Assembly: GCA_964613215.1 (NCBI GenBank)
Contig: CAZTHK010000002.1
Coordinates: 1 to 64,000 of the forward strand
Reading direction: 5' to 3'
DNA from: CAZTHK01 sp964613215
Lineage (GTDB): Bacteria; Krumholzibacteriota; Krumholzibacteriia; Krumholzibacteriales; CAZTHK01
Length of the DNA stretch: 64,000 bases
Shown here: piece by piece, positions 44,735 through 53,711 of the stretch
Layout of the letters: every line of letters starts with the position of its first letter
Numbering within the stretch: the stretch's first letter is position 1
Notes under the pieces: model-generated
What the model was told of the DNA's origin: nothing
Seen by the model: the letters and a program-made list of their open reading frames with translations, nothing else
Database searches by the model: none
Position numbers and translations under genes: made by a program

Positions 44735-47260
44735 TCAGGGCAGAATTACCAGGGAATCCACCTTTGCACCATCGTAGATATCCTGGTCTGAGATAAAATC
44801 CGAAAAGCGGTAGACCGGCCCGAATGGCAGACCGAGAAACTTTATCTTTACCCGGTAGATTCCCGGTGATATATCGGAGGGTATCTCAACCCTGTACTGA
44901 TCCAGGATTGTTTCTCCTCTTTTCCACAGGTAGCTGGGGTAAATATCATTTGCCGGGTTATGATCGGAGCGGAAGCGGTATCGTTTTTCCTCACTCTTCT
45001 CCACCAGCTTACGGTATATCTTGCTCCAGTGCCTGCTATAGAGGAAGTTCTTCGGATAGCCGGTATCAAAGCGGGTGATTACCTTGTAATGTTTGCTCTG
45101 ATCAACAGTACTGATCTTCCTCCAGTAACATTTGATATTCAGAGAGTCGCCGAAGTGAACTGTATCGCTCTCTACGGTTACACCCAGGAGCCTGAACTTT
45201 TCTTCGAAGATTGCATTGACAGTATCTTGCGGAGAGGGTTGGCCGGTTATCACAAAGGGATTCTCCGGTGCAAGGGTCAACAGCGATTCCGGTATTTCAG
45301 GGCGGGGGTTATATTTGTATAAAAATGTTTCATCTTCACGGTGGATCAGGCGGAACATCTCCGGATAGCGTTCAAACTTCCTTCGGGTCCGATCGAACAA
45401 TGAAGGATTAACAGACCAGTTGTACTTATGCAGAGAATGCTCGAAGGTATGATTCAGCAATATATAATCCACCTTTCTCCGGTTAAGGATGGGCAGTGTA
45501 TTTTTCATATCTGTGTGGGGGTTGAGCGCTTTCATAACTTCCCTGATCTTTGCTATATTCTGTGCATCCCGGGGGGAGGAATGGCCCACCGGAACAGCGG
45601 TGACATAATGCCTGGTAAAGGCGGGTATACTGTAACTGGTCCAGGGATCGCTGAGAATGACCGAAGGCTTATCTATTTTCTCTTCCAGAAAATCAAGGGT
45701 GTCTCTCCACCGGAGGGGGGTTTTCCCAGGCTCTCCTCTCAGAACGGCAGGTCTGTAGTAGTGGTAGTTATAGATAAAATAGGGAAATAATACAGGAATC
45801 AATATGGCCAGGAGGGGTATTCCCTTTAGCCTCTGCTTCCATGAACCTCCGGCAATAAGGGAGCCGGCAGACCGGTATATGAAAAATGCGAGAACCGCTA
45901 TATAGGGAGCTACCCGGATTATTCTCCTCACCAGCCCGGTGGTAATAAATTCACCCAGAGGGGGAACCACCAGGGGATTGAATATGATCAGGGGGGCTAT
46001 GACCATATTGGAAAAGAGGAATAAGATTCTGTCATTTTTCGTGGAGTAGCGGTAGAGAAATGGTGTGATCAAAAAGGCCAGTATCCCCGGCCGGCCTATC
46101 TGCTCCAGTACATACAGGGGATCTGCGATATAGAAGTTTCTGAAAAAGATGAGGACATGCCTCAGGTTCCTGTCGTAGGGATTATGGATGGAGTAGGACA
46201 GTCTGTATTTCACTATGAGAAATACAGCCGATATGATCAGGGTAAGAACTGCCAGCTTGATGATGGCTTTGATGGTACTTTTGCCGGATCTTTTCAGCAG
46301 CAGCATGAACAGAAGGAATGCAGATATAGAAACGAAGAACCGGAAGAAGACAGATATATGAACGGTGGCTATGCCATATCCCAGTATGGCACTGAACAGG
46401 AGCAGCTTGAATTTGCCGGTCCTCAGGTATCTGAAGAACAGCATCAGGGAGGCGAATTGAAGCTGGGCGGCAAGCTTGAATGGGTATCCCACTGTTCTCA
46501 GTGAGGTTCTGTTAAGACCCTCGAAACAGAGAAAGAAAAGAACCACAGCTATAACAGCTATTATTTCATTTCTGAATATCTCCCGGGCAAAAGCGTAGTA
46601 ACTGCAGAGCAGAACCGGCAGCACGAGAACGGGCAGCCATACCCAGATCCAGTAAGGTTCGATTCCGCTGATTATGGAGACTACCGCCAGTGAGGTGTGA
46701 AACAGACCTTTACGGGGATCCACCCCCGAGCCTTCATCACCCGCATAGTATGCATTGGTGGGGAATATCTGCCCCTTCTCCACAATGTCCCTTATGGTGC
46801 CCACATGATCCAGAGCATCGGAACTCCAGGTGGAATAGGCGCCGCTGTGAACCATCAGCACAAATGCGATGATCATCAGCAGGTAAATGATCATGTTGAA
46901 GGAGGTGTTCAGTCTTTCCGGCAAGGCTTCTCCGCTGTATAGTTTGCCCCTGTTTTCAAGATAGATATGCTTTTTCTTCCACCATACCAGGGCATTGACA
47001 GCCAACAGAACCGCTATACATACCGGAACCAGGTAGATCAGGGTAGTAACATCTGAGTTAAACAGGTAAACCAGTAGTCCCAGGGTGGATAGAAAGGAGA
47101 TACTGAGTCCGAAGGAAAGGGCAAGAATTTCAAATAATCTGTATTTCTTCTGGTTGAAAAAGAGAAAGAATATCAGGAAGCCGGGAAGAACTAATACAGC
47201 CGAAGAGATCAGAAGGAACAGGACAAATCCGGGCGCATTGCTCAATACTATATCTGCCAT
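44735..47260 (-). CDS. Large polytopic membrane protein with C-terminal soluble domain, GT-C-like
   Basis: This 841-residue protein is the paralogue of the one at 33475. It has an early WSSDALDHVGTIRDIVEKG loop, many transmembrane helices up to about residue 485, and a beta-rich tail with FRLLGVTVESDTVHFGDS. The acidic loop site and size suggest a GT-C-type transferase. The M24 gene lies downstream and the UPF0104-GT2 pair upstream, with a probable promoter between (47316-47345). Whether the two paralogues use different donors cannot be read from the sequence. Confidence 0.65.
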   Translation of the reverse strand: MADIVLSNAPGFVLFLLISSAVLVLPGFLIFFLFFNQKKYRLFEILALSFGLSISFLSTLGLLVYLFNSDVTTLIYLVPVCIAVLLAVNALVWWKKKHIYLENRGKLYSGEALPERLNTSFNMIIYLLMIIAFVLMVHSGAYSTWSSDALDHVGTIRDIVEKGQIFPTNAYYAGDEGSGVDPRKGLFHTSLAVVSIISGIEPYWIWVWLPVLVLPVLLCSYYAFAREIFRNEIIAVIAVVLFFLCFEGLNRTSLRTVGYPFKLAAQLQFASLMLFFRYLRTGKFKLLLFSAILGYGIATVHISVFFRFFVSISAFLLFMLLLKRSGKSTIKAIIKLAVLTLIISAVFLIVKYRLSYSIHNPYDRNLRHVLIFFRNFYIADPLYVLEQIGRPGILAFLITPFLYRYSTKNDRILFLFSNMVIAPLIIFNPLVVPPLGEFITTGLVRRIIRVAPYIAVLAFFIYRSAGSLIAGGSWKQRLKGIPLLAILIPVLFPYFIYNYHYYRPAVLRGEPGKTPLRWRDTLDFLEEKIDKPSVILSDPWTSYSIPAFTRHYVTAVPVGHSSPRDAQNIAKIREVMKALNPHTDMKNTLPILNRRKVDYILLNHTFEHSLHKYNWSVNPSLFDRTRRKFERYPEMFRLIHREDETFLYKYNPRPEIPESLLTLAPENPFVITGQPSPQDTVNAIFEEKFRLLGVTVESDTVHFGDSLNIKCYWRKISTVDQSKHYKVITRFDTGYPKNFLYSRHWSKIYRKLVEKSEEKRYRFRSDHNPANDIYPSYLWKRGETILDQYRVEIPSDISPGIYRVKIKFLGLPFGPVYRFSDFISDQDIYDGAKVDSLVILP

Positions 47261-47315
47261 GAAACCGCAATTCCTCTATTATTCACTTGATTTAAGCAAA
47301 TTACGATACCTGTTA

Positions 47316-47345
47316 ATCTTACTTATTACCGGAGATGGTTGTCAA
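47316..47345 (-). promoter_or_regulatory. Probable sigma-70 promoter of the 841-residue membrane protein gene
   Basis: On the minus strand, TTGACA (47345-47340) and TAAGAT (47321-47316) are separated by 18 bases, giving a start about 50 bases before the ATG at 47260. The -35 is a perfect match and the -10 matches four of six positions. Confidence 0.45.
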
Positions 47346-47433
47346 TGAATATGGGGTCTGGAGACTCAGCTGGCGGTATCCCGGTCAACTTTGATATAAG
47401 CTTTCTCCGGCAATCTCAATTAACCCTGAAAAT

Positions 47434-48375
47434 TCAGGATTTAATATCCACCGGTTTCACAAACCATGCCACCGCACCTATCAGACAGGTTGATATATTT
47501 GATATGAAAAGGAAAAGAATGGAGAATACCAGTGCCGACTCTTTGCTCAGATCAAGTACTGAGAATATACTTATCAGGGTGGCATCCCTGGTTCCTATCC
47601 CAGAGATCGATATGGGAAGCAGTGATACCAGGTTGGCGGTGGATATACTGAAAGCTGCATTGAGGTAGCTGATGGAGATGTTCACCGATCTGGCTATAAG
47701 GTAACACTGCAGGTAGAATATGGCGTATGCAGCCACACTTAGCAGGAGGGCATTGATGATCCCCGGTTTTTTCAACTGCTGGACCGCCGAGTAGAATATA
47801 TCGAACTTATCCCTGGCTATGTCCTGTCTCTTCCGGGGCAGGACCAGTTTCAGCAGGAAGTGTATCAGCCTTCTTCCCACCGAATCGACGGTGAAAACAA
47901 CTATACCTGCCGCTAACAGCAGCAGAATGACAAGCAGTATCAGCAAAACATTGGTGGGGAGGGCGAAGGTAAGCACTCCCGCACAGGCCATCAGGAGCAG
48001 AATCAGAAGATCGAACAGGCGGTCCACGAAGACACTGGAGAAACCTCTGCTGAACGATATATCCTGCTCATTCTTAAGGTAGAGCACCTTGGCGAAGTCT
48101 CCGATTCTTCCGGGTGTTACCAGCCCCAGATACATACTGCTCAGATACGCCAGAGTGCTGCTCCGGAAGGGGTAGTCTATCTTCTGTAATCTGAGCAGGC
48201 AGCTCCATCTCAGTGACTTGAGCAGTACAAATGGTATGGTCAGCAGCAGCGCCAGAAGAAGGGTGGTTAAGTCTGCGCCGGAGATGATGGATATGGCATT
48301 TCCCAGGTCCAGTTTATACAGAATGAACAGGAATAGTACTATCCCTATCAGTTGAAATAACCATTTCCGTTTCAT
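47434..48375 (-). CDS. UPF0104/lysylphosphatidylglycerol synthase TM-like membrane protein
   Basis: This 313-residue membrane protein has about eight hydrophobic helices, the LGLVTPGRIGDFAKVLYL motif and ISGIGTRDATLI near the end. It starts two bases after the GT2 gene at 48378-49253, so the pair forms a tight two-gene unit. Flippase-like UPF0104 proteins often pair with GT2 enzymes; a role in presenting a polyprenyl-phosphate sugar to the outer face is an inference. It is a paralogue of the 349-residue protein at 40740. Confidence 0.82.
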   Translation of the reverse strand: MKRKWLFQLIGIVLFLFILYKLDLGNAISIISGADLTTLLLALLLTIPFVLLKSLRWSCLLRLQKIDYPFRSSTLAYLSSMYLGLVTPGRIGDFAKVLYLKNEQDISFSRGFSSVFVDRLFDLLILLLMACAGVLTFALPTNVLLILLVILLLLAAGIVVFTVDSVGRRLIHFLLKLVLPRKRQDIARDKFDIFYSAVQQLKKPGIINALLLSVAAYAIFYLQCYLIARSVNISISYLNAAFSISTANLVSLLPISISGIGTRDATLISIFSVLDLSKESALVFSILFLFISNISTCLIGAVAWFVKPVDIKS

Positions 48376-48377
48376 AT

Positions 48378-49253
48378 TTATTCTCTGATCCGGTCTATCT
48401 TCTTGACAATCAGATCAGCCAGCAGTCCCAGGAAACCGATCAAAAATGAAACCGAATAAACCAGTATGGTCTTATCCCCCAGGTTCTGAATCACGAAAAC
48501 ATCATAAAATAGCAGGACCGTTCCCAGAATAAACAGAAAAATACCTACCGGCAGAAACACCTTCAGCGGATTGAAATACATGATGGTGCTGATAATCAGC
48601 AGAATGAAATTCAGGGTGTCCTTGATGGGATGTATCTTGGATTTGCCGCTTCTTTCATGATAGTTGATGGGCATGTAATGTATTACATAATCATTACTGT
48701 GCATACCCAGGGTTATGGTAGTGGTGAATGAGAATCCATTGGGAAGGATATTAAAGAATCTCATTGCGGCATCTTTCCGGAATGCCCTCAGTCCGGAATT
48801 CAGGTCCGGTATGGTAGTATCGGACAGGTAGTTTGCCAGCTTTGCGAGAAACCACTTGGCCGGCCTGCGGATCAGGGGGATTTTGACATTTCCCCCGGTT
48901 CTGGCCCCTACTACCATATCATTCTGGTCCATCAGGGAGATTATATTGGGAATCTCTTCGGGAGGGTAGGTGCCGTCCGCATCGGTTATAACAATTATAT
49001 CCCCGGCAGCATTTCTGATCCCCGTTTTAAGGGAGGCACCGTATCCCTTGTTATGGGGGTGGCGGATCACCTTGACGGTAAGATTTTTAAGCACTTCTGT
49101 GGTATCATCGGTTGAGCCGTCGTCCACCACTATAATTTCATAATCATTTTCACTCGATTCCATCACCTGATCGATCTGTTCCAGAACCTCGGCGATGGAA
49201 TCTTCCTCGTTGTAGGCTGGAATAATTATCGAAACACTCTTGTTATCCTGCAT
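48378..49253 (-). CDS. Glycosyltransferase family 2 with C-terminal membrane helices (DPM1-like)
   Basis: This protein of 291 residues has VSIIIPAYNEEDSIAEV, VDDGSTDDT, the DADGTYPPEE metal region and IPDLNSGLRAF. Two C-terminal hydrophobic helices follow. The arrangement is that of dolichyl/undecaprenyl-phosphate sugar synthases. It leads a minus-strand unit with the UPF0104 gene 2 bases downstream, and the 841-residue GT-C-like gene beyond. It is the right-hand edge of the polysaccharide locus. The donor sugar is unknown. Confidence 0.87.
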   Translation of the reverse strand: MQDNKSVSIIIPAYNEEDSIAEVLEQIDQVMESSENDYEIIVVDDGSTDDTTEVLKNLTVKVIRHPHNKGYGASLKTGIRNAAGDIIVITDADGTYPPEEIPNIISLMDQNDMVVGARTGGNVKIPLIRRPAKWFLAKLANYLSDTTIPDLNSGLRAFRKDAAMRFFNILPNGFSFTTTITLGMHSNDYVIHYMPINYHERSGKSKIHPIKDTLNFILLIISTIMYFNPLKVFLPVGIFLFILGTVLLFYDVFVIQNLGDKTILVYSVSFLIGFLGLLADLIVKKIDRIRE

Positions 49254-49501
49254 TTTTTCCCCTTATCCGGATAGAAATCTCAGGGAAGACCTTTTGTGAA
49301 AAGTACAATGTCTGACAGTGCTGTCGAAACTGTTATATTCAATTTAATTAACACCAATCTAAAGGGCCTCCCGGGAAATGTCAAGAATCTTCGATGGCCT
49401 GGTATGATGTCACAGTGCGACTATTTCATTGACATAATCTTCTCTCTGATGTAGTTATTTCTGCATGTAACCGTATATCACACTGGATGAGGGCAGTGTT
49501 G
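49254..49501. other. Intergenic region between the polysaccharide locus and the OPT gene
   Basis: This gap, together with the leader that follows, is about 400 bases and separates divergent genes. A TTGACA sits at 49429-49434 but no convincing -10 box follows. No gene is visible. Confidence 0.3.
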
Positions 49502-49578
49502 CGGGCGAATCCGGGAGGGAGCGAGATCAGACATCGCTCTCCCCGCCCGGTACCGGTTCAGCCTGGCTGGAGAACCGG
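49502..49578 (+). promoter_or_regulatory. Structured leader: two tandem hairpins before the OPT gene
   Basis: An outer pairing CGGGCG (49502-49507) with CGCCCG (49544-49549) encloses an inner GAGCGA (49519-49524) with TCGCTC (49534-49539). A second stem follows, CCGGTTC (49553-49559) with GAACCGG (49572-49578). The set lies 75 bases before the start of the transporter gene. I recognise no known riboswitch class. It may be a regulatory leader RNA or a structured end of the previous unit. Confidence 0.5.
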
Positions 49579-49652
49579 ATAGAATTGAATTGATAGAGCC
49601 ATCACCAGATTATAGCAGAGAAAAGCAGGATTCTTTTTGATAAGGAGGATTC

Positions 49653-51641
49653 ATGGCAGAAGATAAGGAAATCAAGGGACTTCCGCCTAATGCTTACCGG
49701 GTGCTGGAGCCGGGTGAGAAGTACACCCCATACATCCCGGCGGATAAGTCTCTGCCAGAAACAACATTCCGTTCGGTTATCATTGGTCTTATAATGGCGG
49801 CTGTCTTCACCGCAGCGGCCGCATATCTCGGTCTAAAGATAGGACAGGTCTTTGAAGCTGCCATACCCATCGCCATTCTGGCAGTGGGGTTCTCCGGAAT
49901 GTTCGGCAGGCGGAGCACCATTCTGGAGAATGTGATTATCCAGTCCATAGGAGCGGCATCCGGTGTGGTGGTGGCCGGTATGATATTCACTCTGCCCGCC
50001 ATCTTTATCCTGGACCTGGAGTTGAGGTTCTATCAGACATTTCTGGCCGCCCTGCTGGGGGGGTTCCTGGGCATCCTGTTCATGATACCTCTGAGAAGAT
50101 ACTTCGTGCGGGATAAGCATGGAGTATTCCCCTTTCCCGAAGGGACCGCTATTACAGAGGTGCTGGTTACCGGGGAGAGTGGCGGCGAGCAGGCCAGGGT
50201 ACTGGTAAAGGCTGCCATCATAGGGGGGCTCTATGACTTCTGTGTGGCCACCTTCGGACTGTGGCGCGAGATTATCTCCACCCGGGTTATTCCGCCCCTG
50301 GCCACAGTCGCCGACAAGGCCAAGATGGTGGTAAAGGTAAATGCGGGAGCGGCGGTGATGGGGCTGGGTTATATCATAGGTATCAAATACGCCACCATTA
50401 TATGCGCAGGGTCCTTTGTCTCATGGCTGGTTCTGATACCACTGGTCTATTACTTCGGCCAGCATGTGGGTGTGCCGGTGGGCAGTGCCGGAATCCCCAT
50501 ATCCCAGATGGGAGCGGAAGAGATTTTCAACCAGTATGTCAGGCATATCGGTATAGGCGGAATTGCCGCCGCCGGTATAATCGGGATAATCAAGAACTCC
50601 AAGGTGATAGTATCGAGTTTTGTAGTTGGATTCAGGGACATCTTCACCGGCAAGGTGAGGTCGGAGGGACCGGGCGAACGTACCGATTCCGACATGCCCA
50701 TGTCCAAGGTAATAGGATATATAATCATAACTGTGATAGCCATACTGCTTTTCTTCGGCCTGGGTGTGGTGGAGACCTGGAAGTTTGCCCTGCTGGCCCT
50801 GTTAGTTTCGGTGGTGATAAGCTTTCTCTTTGCCACCGTGGCAGCCAGAGCCATCGCCATCGTAGGGGTCAATCCTGTTTCAGGAATGACCCTTATGACC
50901 CTGATCCTCTCCAGTGTGATACTGGTCAAGGCAGGGCTCTCCGGGCCGGCCGGTATGGTTTCGGCGCTGATTATAGGGGGGGTGGTATGTACCGCTCTCT
51001 CCACCGCCGGGGCATTCATCAGCGATCTGAAGGTAGGCTACTGGCTTGGTTCCACCCCCAGAAGGCAGGAGAATTTCAAGTTTCTGGGGATTATCGTATC
51101 GGCGATGTGTATTACCGGGGTAATCGCCCTGCTCCACCAGGTGTACGGATTCACCGGAGAGGGAGCCCTGGCTGCACCCCAGGCAAATGCGATGGCAGCG
51201 GTAATAAAAATCCTGATGTCTGATACCCCCACTCCCTGGGGTCTCTATCTGGCCGGTATATTCATGGCTCTAATTCTGGAGTTTATTAATATCTCTCCGT
51301 TACCATTCGCCCTGGGGATGTATCTGCCCATTCAGCTGAACACCCCCATACTGATCGGCGGAATCGTCTCCTATCTGGTCTCGAACAGCAGCCACAGCGG
51401 GGATGTCAACGCCAGGAGAAAATCCAGGGGGACCCTGATAGCTTCCGGATTCGTAGCGGGAGGCGCACTTATGGGCGTGGTGAGCGCATTGGTAGCACTT
51501 CCCGGCTGGGACAAGAAGCTTAATCTGGGAGTCGCCGAAACGGCATTCGGCGAAGTACTCAGTGTGATACTGTTTACCGCACTTTGTGTGTATGTCTACA
51601 GATATGCCAAGATGGGGATAGAGGATAAAACGGTGGAATAG
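49653..51641 (+). CDS. OPT family oligopeptide transporter
   Basis: This 662-residue integral membrane protein has many hydrophobic helices and family-typical segments such as VPVGSAGIPISQMGAEE, GVNPVSGMTLMTLI and NSSHSGDVNARRKSRGT. The OPT superfamily carries oligopeptides and metal-chelate complexes, and bacterial members are usually peptide transporters. The start has TAAGGAGG at ideal spacing. It is separate from the polysaccharide genes. The leader upstream is structured, which suggests RNA-level control. Confidence 0.93.
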   Translation: MAEDKEIKGLPPNAYRVLEPGEKYTPYIPADKSLPETTFRSVIIGLIMAAVFTAAAAYLGLKIGQVFEAAIPIAILAVGFSGMFGRRSTILENVIIQSIGAASGVVVAGMIFTLPAIFILDLELRFYQTFLAALLGGFLGILFMIPLRRYFVRDKHGVFPFPEGTAITEVLVTGESGGEQARVLVKAAIIGGLYDFCVATFGLWREIISTRVIPPLATVADKAKMVVKVNAGAAVMGLGYIIGIKYATIICAGSFVSWLVLIPLVYYFGQHVGVPVGSAGIPISQMGAEEIFNQYVRHIGIGGIAAAGIIGIIKNSKVIVSSFVVGFRDIFTGKVRSEGPGERTDSDMPMSKVIGYIIITVIAILLFFGLGVVETWKFALLALLVSVVISFLFATVAARAIAIVGVNPVSGMTLMTLILSSVILVKAGLSGPAGMVSALIIGGVVCTALSTAGAFISDLKVGYWLGSTPRRQENFKFLGIIVSAMCITGVIALLHQVYGFTGEGALAAPQANAMAAVIKILMSDTPTPWGLYLAGIFMALILEFINISPLPFALGMYLPIQLNTPILIGGIVSYLVSNSSHSGDVNARRKSRGTLIASGFVAGGALMGVVSALVALPGWDKKLNLGVAETAFGEVLSVILFTALCVYVYRYAKMGIEDKTVE

Positions 51642-51715
51642 TTGTCGCCGGGTACTGGAGTTCTGCCCCTGATGATGATATGTGACCGTCAATTATCCGG
51701 CATTAAAGGGGGCTT

Positions 51716-52753
51716 TTGAAATACGATTCAGGGGGTTGGTTGTTTATGGCGGGGCCGGTGATGGTAAATGGCCGTATGGTGGATAAAATAAGGCCGTTAA
51801 TCTGGCGATACTGGGAAACCTCTGTGCTGGTGGCTATGTCGGGACTGTTTCCCTCCTCCCTGCCGGCGGAAGGGGAGATAAAGCCGGCCGCCCGTATCCA
51901 TGTTGAAACAGCAGGAAACTTTGTCGCAGGGTGCCTATGGGATGAACTCCGTTCGGGTGAGCTGGAGGGAATATTTATCCCCGGCGATGATAGTAAAGAG
52001 GGGTTACTGCTATGGAAGGAGCTGCCCTGGGACAGTGAGGTGCTGGACAGGAGGTGTGCAAAGATTTCACTCCTGGCCGGGTATGACACCAGCCGGCTGC
52101 TGTCCTTCTGGAAGGAAATGGCTGCGGATAGAGGGGTAGAGTATGCCACTGTCAGAATTCTGGGCCGGAACTGCTGCAGGGTAATGGATACCTCCCGGCT
52201 GACAGTGCCCCTTGAGGAAACCGGTTTCAGAAAACTGGAGAGGCTTCGGTTCTATAGCAGGAGCAGCTCATCTGCCCGGCCCGGTCATCTGGTGGAGATG
52301 GCCTCTACGGAGGACCGGGATGAAATAGTGGATATAGCGGGGGTGGCATACCAGTGTGACCGTTTTCACCGTGAACCGTTTTTTACTTCGGAAGGAGCGG
52401 ATGATGTTCACAGGAAATGGGCGGTCAGCAGTTTCTCCGGAAGAGCGGATGCGGTGCTGAAGGTTTCCGGGGAGGGGGGCAGGATCCTGGGTTTCTGTAC
52501 CTGCATATTACCGGATCAGACCGGTTTTCCCGGTTGGATAGACATGCTGGCGGTGCGTCCGGAAGAGCGGGGAGAGGGAGTGGGGAGATCACTGATTACA
52601 GGCGCCCTCTCCTACTTCAGAGAAAGTGGTAGGGACCGGGTTGCCCTGAGCACTCAGGATAAGAACAGTGCCGCCATTAAGTTGTACCGGAGTATAGGCT
52701 TCCGAAATTATGGTTCCGCCGAAACATACAGAATAGTACTCGGACAGGATTAA
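51716..52753 (+). CDS. GNAT-family N-acetyltransferase
   Basis: This 345-residue protein begins at TTG with AAAGGGG a few bases upstream. The C-terminal third is a GNAT domain: GWIDMLAVRPEERGEGVGRSL carries the acetyl-CoA-binding R/Q-x-x-G-x-G/A motif, and NSAAIKLYRSIGF follows. The N-terminal two thirds resemble no family I can name, although the layout is reminiscent of tandem GNAT proteins. The substrate is unknown. An in-frame ATG at 51746 is an alternative start. Confidence 0.78.
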   Translation: MKYDSGGWLFMAGPVMVNGRMVDKIRPLIWRYWETSVLVAMSGLFPSSLPAEGEIKPAARIHVETAGNFVAGCLWDELRSGELEGIFIPGDDSKEGLLLWKELPWDSEVLDRRCAKISLLAGYDTSRLLSFWKEMAADRGVEYATVRILGRNCCRVMDTSRLTVPLEETGFRKLERLRFYSRSSSSARPGHLVEMASTEDRDEIVDIAGVAYQCDRFHREPFFTSEGADDVHRKWAVSSFSGRADAVLKVSGEGGRILGFCTCILPDQTGFPGWIDMLAVRPEERGEGVGRSLITGALSYFRESGRDRVALSTQDKNSAAIKLYRSIGFRNYGSAETYRIVLGQD

Positions 52754-52797
52754 GCAGAGAACAAAAATCATCCCTGTCGATGAAGAGGGCCAGTAAG

Positions 52798-53634
52798 ATG
52801 ATGAGGACCATAGCAAGGCTTATCTACAGTATAGACCAGTTATTTCACCGGCCCAGAGTGGGGGGAAGGGAATCTCCGGAGGATTATTCCCGCTGGGAAT
52901 ACCGGAATGCCAGGGAGTTGATTGAGCAGTATCCCCGCTTCTTTGAACAGATGAAAGGCAGGCTGGTGCTGGATATAGGTTGCGGGATGGGTGGCAAGAC
53001 GGTGGCATATGCGGAAGAAGGCGCCAGGCCGGTGGGGGTGGATGTGGTACCGGAGAGGGTCAAACAGGGCAGCACTTTCAGCGGTGAGAGGGGTGAGGGG
53101 ATAGTTTTCCTGGCCGGGGATGCGGAAAACCTCCCCTTCCGGGATGAGGCTTTCGATATGGTGATCGCAAATGATTCCATGGAACATTTTCCCCGTCCGG
53201 AGAAGGCCCTGAGAGAACTGATCAGGGTTATTAAACCGGCGGGATTGGTCTTTCTTTTTTTTACCCCCTGGCACTCTCCCCTTGGATCGCATCTTTATGA
53301 TTATATCCATACTCCCTGGTGTCATCTGATATATCCGGAGAATCTGATCAGAGAGCTGCTGGCGGTTCACTTCGAAAGAAAGGGCAGCGGCCTGCCGGAG
53401 CCGCAGGCTGATAAGCTGATCAGGGAGTACAGAACCGAATTGAACAGGATTACAGTGAAAAGATATCACGAAATATTAAACTCCATGGATAATATCGAGA
53501 TGGTGGAGGAGGAGCTTGCCCCCCCCAGGTTCAGTTTTCTCTCCTGTTTGACCCGCCTCCCCCTGGTGGGTGATCTTTTTGTGGGAACGGTAGTGGGAGT
53601 TCTTCGTAAAAAGGGAAGTGGCCGGGCAGTGTAA
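52798..53634 (+). CDS. SAM-dependent methyltransferase (UbiE/Methyltransf_11-like)
   Basis: This protein of about 278 residues has the class I methyltransferase motif LVLDIGCGMGG, the acidic VGVDVVPERV strand, and LPFRDEAFDMVIANDSMEH. The C-terminal part is longer than in small UbiE-like enzymes. I chose ATG 52798, which follows AGAGGG at eight bases; ATG 52780 would add six residues but has no clear ribosome binding site. The target may be a lipid, sugar or quinone. It follows the GNAT gene in the same direction. Confidence 0.82.
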   Translation: MMRTIARLIYSIDQLFHRPRVGGRESPEDYSRWEYRNARELIEQYPRFFEQMKGRLVLDIGCGMGGKTVAYAEEGARPVGVDVVPERVKQGSTFSGERGEGIVFLAGDAENLPFRDEAFDMVIANDSMEHFPRPEKALRELIRVIKPAGLVFLFFTPWHSPLGSHLYDYIHTPWCHLIYPENLIRELLAVHFERKGSGLPEPQADKLIREYRTELNRITVKRYHEILNSMDNIEMVEEELAPPRFSFLSCLTRLPLVGDLFVGTVVGVLRKKGSGRAV

Positions 53635-53711
53635 TGGTATAAATCTTGACGTAGTGTGGTACATATGATTATTATTCATTCGCCTGTTAATTTGAGAATA
53701 GGGAAGGTATA

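Noticed and set aside
50261..51223. A 320-codon frame inside the OPT gene on the same strand
   Set aside because: It is a frame shadow: rich in Gly, Arg and His with no domain, whereas the OPT frame is continuous and family-typical.
53646..53674. TTGACG followed by AT-rich sequence as a promoter of the lipoprotein gene
   Set aside because: The best -10 (TATGAT, 53664-53669) is only 12 bases from the -35, too close.
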